A stretch of DNA of 64,000 nucleotides, taken from the NCBI RefSeq assembly GCF_902833055.1, contig NZ_CADFEJ010000005.1, positions 310,001 through 374,000 of the forward strand, written 5' to 3'. Below, in pieces: positions 52,500 to 61,761 of this stretch. This DNA comes from Burkholderia territorii (GTDB taxonomy: Bacteria; Pseudomonadota; Gammaproteobacteria; Burkholderiales; Burkholderiaceae). Under the pieces are notes generated by a model. The model ran no database searches. It had not been told where the DNA came from and worked only from the letters and a program-made list of their open reading frames with translations. The first letter of the stretch is position 1; each line of letters starts with the position of its first letter. A program made the translations under genes and the position numbers.

Positions 52500-53510
52500 T
52501 TACACCAATGCAGTCTGCAACGTGTAATACGTCCCGAACATGACGACCATGCTTCCCACAAAACGGCCGATGCTTCTGAATGTGCGGAGGGTCGCGCCGG
52601 TCCGGTTAGGGGTGCATAGCAGTGCGATCAAGGAGGCCGCGAACATGCAATGGCCAATCGCATCGACCATGCCGAACGGAATGACGGCAATCCCGAAGAA
52701 GAACAGCAGCACTACGCAACTGCCTTTTGCCGATAGCCGCCCCGCGACGAGCAGATACGCGCACACGAACTCCACGAAGCCGGCGCTCCACAGGAAGAAG
52801 GTCCTGTCGAGCCCGAAGGTCAAATACGGGTATGCGTCGAACAGCTGATGGAAGCCGTCCGGATACGCGAATTTCTCGATGGCGCCCCAGAGCAGCGAGA
52901 ATGCCGTCGAGAGGCGCAGTATCGCCAACGCCCTCTCGACGTGCTGGCCACGAAACAACGACACAAGGACCAGGAAGGCGGCGATACCGATGAAGATCAC
53001 GTAGTCGAGCATATGAAACATGCCGTACTGGCTCGCGCCCATCGCATACAGCACAACGATCAGCACGCCGCCGAGCCACGCGGTCGCTTCGAACAGCACG
53101 AGCGCGGCAATGGCATAGTGCAGCACGGGAACGAGCGCGGAAGCGGATGCCAGTTCAGGCGTCAGCAGCACGTCGAGACCGGCGAGTTGCAACGAGACGA
53201 AGAACACGGCGGTCGCGGCGCGCACGAAACGGCTCGCGTACCGTTCGCCGGCATACTCGAGCCGCGCGATGCCCGATGGCATCGTGAGTCTGCGATCGAT
53301 CGCGATCACGATCAGCACTGCGATCAGGCTCGCGGCGAACAACGTCAAGAACAACGTAGAGGTTGCGAGCTCGCTCAAAGCGAGCGGACTCGTTTTCACG
53401 TCGTATTCGCTGAACCACTTGACGTGGCCGTGCGCCGAAAGAGGCAATGCGGCGATCAGCGGTAGCATCAGGGCGGCCAGTGTTGCTGGCCGAAACTTTT
53501 CTAGGATCAT
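52500..53510 (-). CDS. multi-pass membrane protein, DoxX-like
   Basis: A 336-residue protein with an N-terminal signal or first helix (LAALMLPLIAALPLSAHGHV) followed by about seven hydrophobic segments. The segment LRLSTAFSLLWGAIEKFAYP DGFH (split) and the four-helix end resemble DoxX/YkgB-type quinone- or thiol-linked membrane proteins, but I cannot name the family. HGHVKWF after the signal is histidine-rich and could bind metal or haem. The start at 53510 is chosen for the signal-like N-terminus. It is convergent with the FUSC gene. Confidence 0.6.
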   Translation of the reverse strand: MILEKFRPATLAALMLPLIAALPLSAHGHVKWFSEYDVKTSPLALSELATSTLFLTLFAASLIAVLIVIAIDRRLTMPSGIARLEYAGERYASRFVRAATAVFFVSLQLAGLDVLLTPELASASALVPVLHYAIAALVLFEATAWLGGVLIVVLYAMGASQYGMFHMLDYVIFIGIAAFLVLVSLFRGQHVERALAILRLSTAFSLLWGAIEKFAYPDGFHQLFDAYPYLTFGLDRTFFLWSAGFVEFVCAYLLVAGRLSAKGSCVVLLFFFGIAVIPFGMVDAIGHCMFAASLIALLCTPNRTGATLRTFRSIGRFVGSMVVMFGTYYTLQTALV

Positions 53511-54046
53511 GTCGGTTCTCGTTCTGTTGTGGTGAGGGTGTTGGGTCCGGCATCCTGCAGACACTGGCACCGCTGGAACAATGGCGGGACGGACGCCGGG
53601 CGCCCGCCGCCTTCGAGCGCGATTTCGTCGCGCCCGATCGCGAAACAGAGATATTGAAGATTGAACGCGCGTACAGACATCGGACTGCATGACGACGATG
53701 CGCGGGAAATGTAGGCCTGATCCGATTCTTGGGCGAAGCATCGCCTTTCCCGTCGCGACGCGCGTGCGCGGCTCGACCGCTACGACAGCTCGAAATGCCC
53801 GGCGAAACGGCAGCCGGCATCGCACGCGAACCGAATCAGCCGCTGATGGCGCTCATCACATACGCGCGACACCGGCGCCAGGGGAAGTGACCGGACTTGT
53901 CGGTCGAAACCGCGAATCCCGCCGAATCGCACATCGGCAAGCTGCCACCGTGCGGATGAAGGACGCCGTCACACAAAGCGCACTCCGTACCGCCAGTGGA
54001 CCGATGGACGGCGGCACGGCGCCGCCGCCCGTCGCACGCATGCCGC
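53511..54046. other. 536 bp gene-poor region between membrane protein and adhesin genes
   Basis: Its left part must hold the promoter of the membrane protein. The middle contains a histidine-kinase-like fragment (53764-53875) on the plus strand, listed separately. No intact gene or strong terminator is seen in the rest; the part next to the adhesin may contain its 3' untranslated region. Confidence 0.5.
53764..53875 (+). pseudogene. fragment of a sensor histidine kinase gene
   Basis: The bases resemble 59630-59745 inside the intact kinase gene 58899-60332. GCGCGGCTCGACCGCT is shared exactly at the start; further on the fragment codes AAGIAREPNQPLMALITYAR, against AAGIAHELNQPLMAIVTHTR in the intact gene. 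The His of the phospho-acceptor box is replaced by Arg and the frame is broken both sides (a shift is needed between the ARLDRY and the AAGIA parts). It is a decayed duplicate or relic, not a working gene. Confidence 0.65.
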
Positions 54047-57000
54047 TTACCAGTAGAAGCCGCCCCCCACGACCGCGCCCACGGCACCGCGGCTGCTCGT
54101 GTTCGCCGAGGCCTTGATCGTCCACTTGCCGTCGCGCGTCATGTACGACACACCCAGCGCCGAACCGTATTCGCCGCCGTACGTGCTGCCGGCGATTGCA
54201 ACGAAAGTCCGGCCGGGCTGCGTCGACTGCGGCAGCCCGGCGACGGCCATCGCCGCCGCTACGCCGCCCATCGCGTCCTGACGCGCGCTGTGCGCGGCGT
54301 TGTTCATCTGCTGCACGTTCACCGCATCGGTGGGCGCGGTACCCGCCGCGACGTTGGTGATCTGCCGCTCTGCCCCCGCGCTGCCGACCGATACCGCGTT
54401 GTCGCGATCCGCGGTCGAACCCGCCCCGAGCGCGACGGAGTTGTTCCCCGCCGCATTCGCGTTCTGGCCGATGGCCGTGCTGCCGCTGCCCGATGCGTTC
54501 GAGCCCTGCCCCAGCGACGTGCTGTTCTCGCCCGACGCCACCGAGCCCTGGCCGATCGCCGTGCTGCCGCCGGCCGTGGCGCTCGCGCTGTTGCCGATCG
54601 CCGTGCTGTTGCTGCCCGCCGCGTCGGCGCCCGCGCCGAGCTGAACGCTGCCCGCGCCGCTGCCGGACGGATCGAAGTCGCCCGAACCGTTGCCCGGGCC
54701 GCCCGGCACACCGCCCGCTTCCAGATCGGACACGCGGTCGCCCAGACCGGCGAACCGGTTCTCGAAATCCTGCCGCATGTCGTACAACTGGCCGCCGTTC
54801 ACCGCGTCCATGCTGCCCGACGCGATCAGGCCCGGCGCGACGTTGCGCAGGACCGTGCCGTTGACGCCGCCGAGCGTCGCGCTGGCCAACGACAGATCGT
54901 CGTACACCACCGCGCCGAGTTCCTTGCCATCCTTGTCGACCAGCCCCGATGCCTTCAGCTGGGCAAGCGTCACGGCTTCGTCGTCGTTCGCGGCGTTCGC
55001 GACACCCGACAGCGTGCGCGCACCGTTCGTGCCGGCGAAGCTCACCGAAGCGCCGCCCGTGTTCGCGGCGACTGAAATCGCGCCCGTCGCCTGGTCCTGG
55101 CGAACGAGGCCGAGCTGGCCGGTGGCGAGCCGGTCGTTGATGTTCGTGATCTCCGTGCGGTTGTCCGCGATGTCCGACGCGTTTTGCGCGACGGACCGGT
55201 TGGTCGCATGGAGCTGATCACCCGTGACCGCATCGCGGCTGCCTGCCGCGACGTCGCCGTTCGCGATGCCCGTCAGCTTTCGCTCGCCCGCCGTGCCGGC
55301 GAAGTTCACCGCCGCGCCGTCCGTGTTCTCGCCGACCGTCAGGTCCGCACCCGCCGCCGCTTGCTTGACCAGACCGATCGAACCGTTGTTCATTTCGCTG
55401 CGGATCTGCGTGATCGACGTTTCGTTGTTCGTCACCCGCTGATCGAGATGCGTGACGTCGACGGCCACCGCATGCAGTTGATCGCCCGTGACCGCATCGC
55501 GGCTACCTGCCGCAACGTCGCCGTTCGCGATGCCCGTCAGCTTGCGCTCGCCCGCCGTGCCGGCGAAGTTCACCGCTGCGCCGTCCGTGTTCGCGCCGAC
55601 CGTCAGATCCGCGCCAGCCGCCGCTTGCTGCACCAGACCGATCGTGCCGCCCGACAGCTCGGCCAGTTGATCGTTGATCCAGGTGATGTCCGACGTATTC
55701 TTCGCGATATGCGTCTCGTTCTGCGTCACGCGACCGTCGATGCTCGTCACCTGCGTGCCGAGGTTCGACACGTCGCTGCCCAGACCGGCGATATCGGACG
55801 TGTTCTTCGCGATGTGCGTCTCGTTCTGCGTCACGCGACCGTCGATGTTCGTCACCTGCGTGCCGAGGTTCGACACGTCGCTGCCCAGACCGGCGATGTC
55901 CGACGCGTTCTTCGCGACGTCGCGATTCGTGGCGAACAACTGGTCGCCCGTGACGGCATCGGTGCTGCCCGCCGCGATTGCGCCATTCGCGACGCCCGTC
56001 AGCTTGCGCTCGCCGGCCGTGCCGGCGAAGTTGACCGTCGCGCCGTCCGTGTTCGCGCCGACCGTGATCCCGGCGCCGGCTCCGGCCTGCTGGACGAGCC
56101 CCGTCGTCCCGCTGCCGATCTGGTCCGCGAGCTTCGCGATGTCGCTTTCGTTGGTCGTCACGCGGCCGTCGAGATTCGTCACCACGTCGCCGACGTTATC
56201 GAACGTCTTCGTGCCGCCATTGCCGTCGCCCACCATGAAGCTCGGCGCCGCGATCGAGCCATCCGCGTTGACGGCCGTGCCCGCGCCGATCGCGCCGGCC
56301 ACGCCCTTCAACTGGCCGACGTTGACCGCGTCGGTATCGTCCGTGCCGGCGGCCATGTGGATGATCTGGCGCTGCAGCGTCGCGGAGCCGACGGACACCG
56401 TAGCATCGCGATCCGCGACGGAGCGGATACCGAGGGCGACGGATTGGTCGCCCGACGCCGTTGCACCGACTCCGATGGCCGACGCGAAGTGCCCCGCTGC
56501 CGTTGCGCCCTTGCCCACTGCCAGGCTGGATTCGCCGGATGCTTGCGCGTCCACGCCCAGCGCGGTGGCGTTGTTGCCGGTCGCGGCCGCACGGTGGCCG
56601 ACCACGACCGAGTAGGTCCCGACTGCCGTGGCCGCACCGCCGATTGCAATCGAGTCCGCCGCCGCCAGCGCGGGATCCGCTACCGTGTTGATCTTCACGT
56701 AGTCGTCGGTCACGGCCGCGTTCAGCTTGCTGTTGATATTCGTGATGTCGGACGCGTTCTTCGCGATATCGCCCTTTGCGATCGTCAGTTCGCCGTCGAG
56801 TGCGCCGAGCGCGTCGGCGACGGTGTGCTGCGTGCCGCCGTTCGCGAGCCCGTACGTCGGGCCGGTCACGACGCCCGTTACCGGATCGATCGCCGCGCCG
56901 CCGCCGAGTGCGGTTACGACCGGTGCGAGTTGAGACACGTTTACGGCGTCGGTGTCCTGCGTGCCGGCTGCCATGTTGGTGATCTGCCGTTGCAGCGTCG

Positions 57001-57832
57001 ACGAGCCGACCGAGATGGTGTCGTTGCGCGTCGCGTTCGAATTCGTACCGAGTGCCATTGCGTTCGTGACGTTCGCGTCGACGGTCGCATGATTACCGAT
57101 CGCAACGGAATTGGTGGCGCCCGCCGAAACGCCGGCGAGCGTGCCCAGCGCAACGCCGCCCGTGGCCAGTACCGACGTCTGGTTGCCTAACGCGGTGCTG
57201 TTGTCGCTGGTTGCGGTCGCAAGGCGACCGATTGCCACGACGCCGCTGCCGGTCGCCGTCGCCGAGGAACCGATCGCCAGCACCGACGTGCCGGACGCGA
57301 TCGAATCGTTACCGATCGCGGTCGCGGAAGTGCCGCCGGTCGCTTTTGCAAGACGGCCGAATGCCATCGAACCGGTGCCGGTTGCGGTCGCGGCAGATCC
57401 GAACGCCAGAACCGACGTGCCGTTGGCGACCGCCGCATTCCCGATCGCGACAGCGGCCGTTCCCGATGCGGTGGCTGCCGTTCCGCCCATCGTCGCCGGC
57501 AATACCTTGATATACGCGTCGTCCACTACCGCACTGGTGCCGATGGCGCCCATGGTGCCCACCGACCCGATCGCTCCGGCGCTCGGCACCGTGCACACGC
57601 CCGCTTCGCCGACCACGCCATTCTGGCCGTCGGCCGTCGTGCACGCGTCTGCCCCCGCCGTAGCCGCGAAGGCCTGCGAAGCGCCCAAGCTCAGTGCGAC
57701 GGCCGCCAGCGCGATCGCGCTGCGCACCAGCGCGCGCCGACCGCCGGACTTCTTGCGGGCCGTTGCAAGCTCGGAAACGGCGACCCAAGTGCCCGTGGCC
57801 GTATTGAAGAGAGTGCGATGTGCTTTGTTCAT
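54047..57832 (-). CDS. trimeric autotransporter adhesin (YadA-like)
   Basis: A 1261-residue surface adhesin. The ESPR extended signal region (MNKAHRTLFNTATGTWVAVS) leads to a hydrophobic signal core ending near SQAFAATAG. A YadA-like head made of 14-residue repeats (AVAIGNAAVANGTSVLAFGS type) fills about 110-285. Stalk modules with HIM/neck pieces (AAGTQDTDAVNVSQL type) and coiled coil alternate through the middle. A second head block lies near 1080-1180 (NSTAIGNSASATAGGSTAIG). The C-terminal YadA anchor (about 1185-1261, ending AVGAVVGGGFYW) forms the trimeric pore. It mediates adhesion to host or matrix; the ligand is unknown. No neighbouring gene is clearly linked to it. Confidence 0.95.
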   Translation of the reverse strand: MNKAHRTLFNTATGTWVAVSELATARKKSGGRRALVRSAIALAAVALSLGASQAFAATAGADACTTADGQNGVVGEAGVCTVPSAGAIGSVGTMGAIGTSAVVDDAYIKVLPATMGGTAATASGTAAVAIGNAAVANGTSVLAFGSAATATGTGSMAFGRLAKATGGTSATAIGNDSIASGTSVLAIGSSATATGSGVVAIGRLATATSDNSTALGNQTSVLATGGVALGTLAGVSAGATNSVAIGNHATVDANVTNAMALGTNSNATRNDTISVGSSTLQRQITNMAAGTQDTDAVNVSQLAPVVTALGGGAAIDPVTGVVTGPTYGLANGGTQHTVADALGALDGELTIAKGDIAKNASDITNINSKLNAAVTDDYVKINTVADPALAAADSIAIGGAATAVGTYSVVVGHRAAATGNNATALGVDAQASGESSLAVGKGATAAGHFASAIGVGATASGDQSVALGIRSVADRDATVSVGSATLQRQIIHMAAGTDDTDAVNVGQLKGVAGAIGAGTAVNADGSIAAPSFMVGDGNGGTKTFDNVGDVVTNLDGRVTTNESDIAKLADQIGSGTTGLVQQAGAGAGITVGANTDGATVNFAGTAGERKLTGVANGAIAAGSTDAVTGDQLFATNRDVAKNASDIAGLGSDVSNLGTQVTNIDGRVTQNETHIAKNTSDIAGLGSDVSNLGTQVTSIDGRVTQNETHIAKNTSDITWINDQLAELSGGTIGLVQQAAAGADLTVGANTDGAAVNFAGTAGERKLTGIANGDVAAGSRDAVTGDQLHAVAVDVTHLDQRVTNNETSITQIRSEMNNGSIGLVKQAAAGADLTVGENTDGAAVNFAGTAGERKLTGIANGDVAAGSRDAVTGDQLHATNRSVAQNASDIADNRTEITNINDRLATGQLGLVRQDQATGAISVAANTGGASVSFAGTNGARTLSGVANAANDDEAVTLAQLKASGLVDKDGKELGAVVYDDLSLASATLGGVNGTVLRNVAPGLIASGSMDAVNGGQLYDMRQDFENRFAGLGDRVSDLEAGGVPGGPGNGSGDFDPSGSGAGSVQLGAGADAAGSNSTAIGNSASATAGGSTAIGQGSVASGENSTSLGQGSNASGSGSTAIGQNANAAGNNSVALGAGSTADRDNAVSVGSAGAERQITNVAAGTAPTDAVNVQQMNNAAHSARQDAMGGVAAAMAVAGLPQSTQPGRTFVAIAGSTYGGEYGSALGVSYMTRDGKWTIKASANTSSRGAVGAVVGGGFYW
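55690..55916. repeat. 105 bp direct repeat inside the adhesin stalk
   Basis: A unit of 105 bp (35 residues, LGTQVTNIDGRVTQNETHIA plus KNTSDIAGLGSDVSN) occurs just over twice, with units beginning at 55751 and 55856 on the plus strand. The copies differ at only a few bases. Larger near-copies of a stalk cassette, containing LTVGANTDGAAVNFAGTAGE, also occur around 55200-55375, 55480-55650 and 55930-56110. Such repeats allow stalk-length change by recombination. Confidence 0.8.
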
Positions 57833-58030
57833 GGTGACTCCAGAGATGAGTTGATCCGTTGGAAATCACTGTATTTTTTCGATGCCTTCGGTTCGATAAG
57901 ACCAGTCCGAAAGCAATGCGGCCCCAATGGATGGATACCGAGCCGGCGCTACCGCTGGCACGCCACACGGTCGGGCCGAATCAGACGGGTCCGATTGGAT
58001 TGACGTCATACGGCTCGTAGACTCCGACGC

Positions 58031-58885
58031 GTGAATCTCTCGACCGAACCCCTTCGCCGGACGGTGCGCGCCGCGATCCGCGACGCCGCCCGTCACCGCC
58101 GCTTCGTGCGCGGACTCGACATCGCCGTGCTCGCGCTGATCGTCGCGAGCGTGTTCGTCGTGATGGCCGACAGCGTCCAGGAGTTGCACGCGCGTCACGG
58201 AAAAGCGCTGTACGCCGCCGAGTGGGCGTTCACGCTGCTGTTTACCGTCGAATACGCGGTGCGGCTCCTCACCGCGCCGAAGCCTGCCGCATACGCGCGC
58301 AGCTTCTTCGGCATCGTCGATCTCGTGTCGATCCTGCCGACCTATCTCGCCTTCTTCTTTCCGGGCCTGCATGCGCTGATCGACGTGCGCCTGCTCAGGC
58401 TGCTGCGCGTGTTCCGCATTCTCGGGCTGGCGATCTACCTGGAAGAAGGCCAGATGTTGATCCGCGCGCTCGCGCGTGCACGGCGCAAGATCTTCGTATT
58501 CATCGGCGGGATGTTCGTGATCGTCGTGATCCTCGGCACGGTGATCTTCCTCGTCGAGGGCCCCGAGAACGGCATCACGAGCATCCCCGTCGGCGTGTAC
58601 TGGGCCGCCGTGACGATGAGCACCACCGGCTACGGCGACCTGACGCCGCACACGCCGCTCGGGCGCTTGATCACGTCGTGCGCGATCCTGCTGGGTTACG
58701 GCATCATCGCGTTCCCGACCGGCATCATGGGCGCCGAACTCGTGGCGACGGCACTCGAGCGCGGCCGCGCACGACAGGCCGCGTCCGCCGGCACCGACAC
58801 GGGCACCTGCCCGCATTGCGGCGCATGCGTGGCGACACCCGGCGAAACGATCGCCGCGTCGACGCATCGCGCATCGAACCGGTAA
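58031..58885 (+). CDS. voltage-gated-type potassium channel
   Basis: A 284-residue six-helix ion channel starting with GTG. S1 lies near 29-48 and S2 near 62-82. S4 is arginine-rich (DVRLLRLLRVFRILGLAIYL, about 118-137) and the pore has the K+ filter TTGYGD at 198-203, followed by S6. It belongs to the voltage-gated ion channel superfamily, with K+ selectivity inferred from the filter. The C-terminal tail has CPHCGAC (260-266), a zinc-ribbon-like half motif that may bind metal or sense redox. It ends 13 bp before a kinase gene on the same strand. Confidence 0.88.
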   Translation: MNLSTEPLRRTVRAAIRDAARHRRFVRGLDIAVLALIVASVFVVMADSVQELHARHGKALYAAEWAFTLLFTVEYAVRLLTAPKPAAYARSFFGIVDLVSILPTYLAFFFPGLHALIDVRLLRLLRVFRILGLAIYLEEGQMLIRALARARRKIFVFIGGMFVIVVILGTVIFLVEGPENGITSIPVGVYWAAVTMSTTGYGDLTPHTPLGRLITSCAILLGYGIIAFPTGIMGAELVATALERGRARQAASAGTDTGTCPHCGACVATPGETIAASTHRASNR

Positions 58886-58898
58886 TCGCCGCCGCATC

Positions 58899-60332
58899 AT
58901 GAAAATTTCCACTCGCATCGTGGCGCTGTCGGGCTGGCTTGCGTTGAGCCTTTCGGGGACCGCGCTCGTGCTGTCGCGTTCGGTGTCCGACGCGCACGAC
59001 CGCTTTTTCCAGGACACCAGCATCGCGATCCGCGTGCTCGGCCAGAAAACGGCCCAGCAGGAAGCGATCCTCGCCACGCTCGGCGCCACGCCGTTGGGCA
59101 CCGTGCCGCCGCACATGCTCGATGAGCTGCGCGAACGCATGCCGCAACTCACGGGGCTCGCGCGCTGGCGGCCCGGCAGCGGATGGCAGGCGGCCAACGG
59201 CGCGGCGCCCGGTGTGCGGCCGCCGCCGACCACAGCGGCAAATCCCTACGTGCTCGAATTCGACGCCGACGGCCAATACTGGCTTGTCGCCGCGACTGGA
59301 TGGGCCGTGCGAATCGACCCGCGCGCGATGCTCCAGCCCGGCGACTGGCCGGCGTCGCTGACGTCCGTCACGCTGCAATTGAACGGGCGCAGGTTCGACG
59401 TGCTGAACCGGCCGCCGGCCGCCATGCCTCTCGCCTGGCCGATGACGCTCGACAAGCGCCTGCCGACCGGGCCTCAGGCGCTGCGGCTGCACGCGACGCG
59501 CGCACTGACCGTCGACGATCTGCCGTGGCTGCCGATCGCGCTGTGGAACACCGTCGCGATCCTGCTCGTCGGCGGCGTACTCGGCGCATGGCGCCTGCGC
59601 GACGCGCAACGCCGCGAACACGCCCGCGCGCGGCTCGACCGCTTCGGCCGCCTCGATACGCTCGGTGAAATGGCGGCCGGCATCGCGCATGAACTGAACC
59701 AGCCGCTGATGGCGATCGTCACGCACACGCGCGCCGCCGAGCGGCTGCTCGATCTCCCGGTCGAACGCGACAACGTCCGGCGTGCGCTGCAGACGAGCGT
59801 CGCGCAGGCCAAGCGCGCGGCATCGATTCTCGACCGGCTGCGCGTCGCCGCAACGTCGGCGCACGGCGGCGAGCGCCATGCGCTCGATCCGGACGCGATC
59901 GTGTCCGCGCTGCAACTTCTGTACCGGGACGAGCTGGCTCGCGAGCACATTTCGCTCAGCTGGCACAATGCGACGCCCGGCGCGCGGCCGCTTGCCGATC
60001 CGGTCGCCGTCGAGCAGATCCTGCACAACCTGATTCAAAACGCGCGCGACGCGCTGTCGGGTGCACCGCACGGATCGATCCGCGTGAGTGGCGAGCGGAC
60101 CGGCCGGCAATATCGCTTCACCGTGATCGACAACGGCCCCGGCATACCGCCCGACATGCTGCCGCGCCTCTTCGAGCCGTTCTTCACCACACGCGGCCAC
60201 GGGCTCGGACTCGGGCTGCCGCTCTGCGACACGCTCGCACAGCGCCAGAACGGCGCACTGGCGATTCACAACCGGCCGTCGGGCGGCGTCGAGGCCACCT
60301 TGTCGCTGCCGTTCGCGGAGATCCAGCCATGA
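58899..60332 (+). CDS. sensor histidine kinase
   Basis: A 477-residue membrane kinase. TM1 near residues 8-28; an extracytoplasmic sensor region to about 205; TM2 at about 207-227 (LPIALWNTVAILLVGGVLGA). HisKA has phospho-acceptor H264 (LGEMAAGIAHELNQPLMAIV) and the HATPase domain has an N box (NLIQNARDAL), G1 (IDNGPGIPPDM) and G2 (GHGLGLGLPLCDTLAQ). It has no PAS domain. The last four bases overlap the next gene, a FixJ-type response regulator, its likely partner. A decayed relative of its central part lies at 53764-53875. Confidence 0.9.
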   Translation: MKISTRIVALSGWLALSLSGTALVLSRSVSDAHDRFFQDTSIAIRVLGQKTAQQEAILATLGATPLGTVPPHMLDELRERMPQLTGLARWRPGSGWQAANGAAPGVRPPPTTAANPYVLEFDADGQYWLVAATGWAVRIDPRAMLQPGDWPASLTSVTLQLNGRRFDVLNRPPAAMPLAWPMTLDKRLPTGPQALRLHATRALTVDDLPWLPIALWNTVAILLVGGVLGAWRLRDAQRREHARARLDRFGRLDTLGEMAAGIAHELNQPLMAIVTHTRAAERLLDLPVERDNVRRALQTSVAQAKRAASILDRLRVAATSAHGGERHALDPDAIVSALQLLYRDELAREHISLSWHNATPGARPLADPVAVEQILHNLIQNARDALSGAPHGSIRVSGERTGRQYRFTVIDNGPGIPPDMLPRLFEPFFTTRGHGLGLGLPLCDTLAQRQNGALAIHNRPSGGVEATLSLPFAEIQP

Positions 60333-60952
60333 CGACCTCCGAAGCGACGGTCGTCGCGATCGTCGACGACGACGAAGCCGTGCGCGACGGCCTCGCGCTG
60401 CTGCTGCGCACCGTCGGCATAGCGACCCGCTGCTACGCGGACGCGCACGCGTTCCTCGACGACGCGCTCGACACCGCGCTCGGCTGCGTGCTGCTCGACA
60501 TCCGCATGCCGGGCATGAGCGGGCTCGATGCGCTCGACCGTCTGCGCGAGCAACGCGACTTGCCGGTCATCGTGCTTACCGGCCATGGCAACGTCGACGC
60601 ATGCCGTCGCGCATTCAAGCGCGGTGCCGTCGACTTCCTGCGCAAGCCGACCGACGACGACGAGCTGATCGACGTCGTGCAGCAGACGATCCGCCGCCAC
60701 GCGGACCGGCGCGCGCGCGCCGAGGCCGAACGGCATCGCGCGCAGCGCGTCGCCGCATTGAGCGGACGCGAACGTCAGGTGCTCGAAGGCATCGTGCGCG
60801 GGCTGAGCAACAAGGAGATTGCGCGCGCACTCGCGTTGTCGCCGCGCACCGTCGAAACGTACCGGGCGATCGCCCTCGACAAGCTGGGCACCGCATCACT
60901 CGTCGAACTCGTGCGCGACTACGCGGCGTTGCTCGGCGCGGCGCCTCCGTAA
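60329..60952 (+). CDS. FixJ/NarL-type response regulator
   Basis: A 207-residue regulator. Receiver with D13-D15, phospho-acceptor D57 (LGCVLLDIRMPGMSG) and lysine in FLRKPTDDDEL, then a LuxR-type helix-turn-helix (about 145-200: LSGRERQVLEGIVRGLSNKE, IARALALSPRTVETYRA). It is translationally coupled to the kinase (ATGA). The downstream beta-barrel gene at 61051 could be a target. A long GC hairpin starts at the stop codon. Confidence 0.92.
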   Translation: MTTSEATVVAIVDDDEAVRDGLALLLRTVGIATRCYADAHAFLDDALDTALGCVLLDIRMPGMSGLDALDRLREQRDLPVIVLTGHGNVDACRRAFKRGAVDFLRKPTDDDELIDVVQQTIRRHADRRARAEAERHRAQRVAALSGRERQVLEGIVRGLSNKEIARALALSPRTVETYRAIALDKLGTASLVELVRDYAALLGAAPP

Positions 60953-60967
60953 CGCTACGGAGGCGCC
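60940..60967. terminator. 11 bp-stem hairpin at the end of the response regulator gene
   Basis: GGCGCCTCCGT (60940-60950) pairs perfectly with ACGGAGGCGCC (60957-60967) around a 6-base loop; the stop codon TAA (60950-60952) lies in stem and loop. No U-tract follows. It may act as a terminator, or attenuate transcription into the beta-barrel gene. Confidence 0.6.
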
Positions 60968-61050
60968 ATCCGTACGTGAGCGGGTACAGAGCGAGCGGCG
61001 TAATTCCTACGATGACGGTTTTCATCGATCGTCTACAAGGAAACGCTGTC

Positions 61051-61761
61051 ATGTCCCGACTCTTCATCGTCCCGTCGTCGCTCGCGATGCTGTTCTCCGG
61101 TGCCGCCCTCGCCGATGCCGCGAGCCCGACGTCCCGCACGTCGACCAACAGCGACGCCGGCTACTACGCGACGGCCCGCGTCGTCGGCGCGTTCGACAAC
61201 GCCGCCAACATGGAACTCACCAGCCCGCGCGTAACGAGCCGCATCGGCGGCCCGGACGGCCAGTCGCGCGTGACCGGCGCCGTCGGCCTCGGGTACCAGT
61301 TCGGCAACGGCTGGCGCGCGGAAGGCGAATACACGTTCAAGCGCAGCGGCAATTTCGTCAGCTACTGGGCGCCGTTCGACGCCAACGCGAACCAGTTCCA
61401 GGTGTCGTCGCAACGGCTGATGCTGAACGGTTATCGCGATTTCGATCTGGGCCGCGGTTTCTCCGTCTACGGCACGGCCGGTATCGGCGTGGCGATCGTG
61501 TCGGCGGACGGCTGGCAGACCAACGATTCGCGCCAGTTCGCGTCGCGCACGCAAACGAATTTTGCGTATTCCGCAGGGGCGGGCGTCAGCTATGCGATCA
61601 ACAAGCGCTTCACGCTCGACGTCGGTTATCGTTTCGTCGACATGGGCAACGTCGAATCCGGCTACAACACGTTCGTGAACCGCGTATCGGCGCGCGACGA
61701 ACAACTGAAGGCGTCGCTGCGCTCCAACGAAGTGTTCATCGGCCTGCGCGGCCGCTTCTGA
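61051..61761 (+). CDS. outer membrane beta-barrel protein
   Basis: A 236-residue exported protein with signal peptide (MSRLFIVPSSLAMLFSGAAL, cut near ADA, about 24). The mature part shows alternating strands with aromatic girdles (YYATARVVGAFDNAANMEL, VTGAVGLGYQFGNGWRAEGE, FSVYGTAGIGVAIVS, FTLDVGYRFVDMGNV) and ends in VFIGLRGRF, a C-terminal Phe as required by the Bam machinery. The layout is of an eight-stranded OmpA/OmpW-like barrel. The ATG at 61051 lies after AAGGAAA. It follows the kinase/regulator genes and may be controlled by them. Confidence 0.85.
   Translation: MSRLFIVPSSLAMLFSGAALADAASPTSRTSTNSDAGYYATARVVGAFDNAANMELTSPRVTSRIGGPDGQSRVTGAVGLGYQFGNGWRAEGEYTFKRSGNFVSYWAPFDANANQFQVSSQRLMLNGYRDFDLGRGFSVYGTAGIGVAIVSADGWQTNDSRQFASRTQTNFAYSAGAGVSYAINKRFTLDVGYRFVDMGNVESGYNTFVNRVSARDEQLKASLRSNEVFIGLRGRF

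Noticed and set aside
54047-57190. CRISPR-like regular repeats
   Set aside because: The periodic similarity comes from coding repeats of the autotransporter head and stalk, not from short identical repeats with unique spacers.
55184-57190. A 668-residue plus-strand frame
   Set aside because: It is antisense to the adhesin and simply mirrors its repeats.
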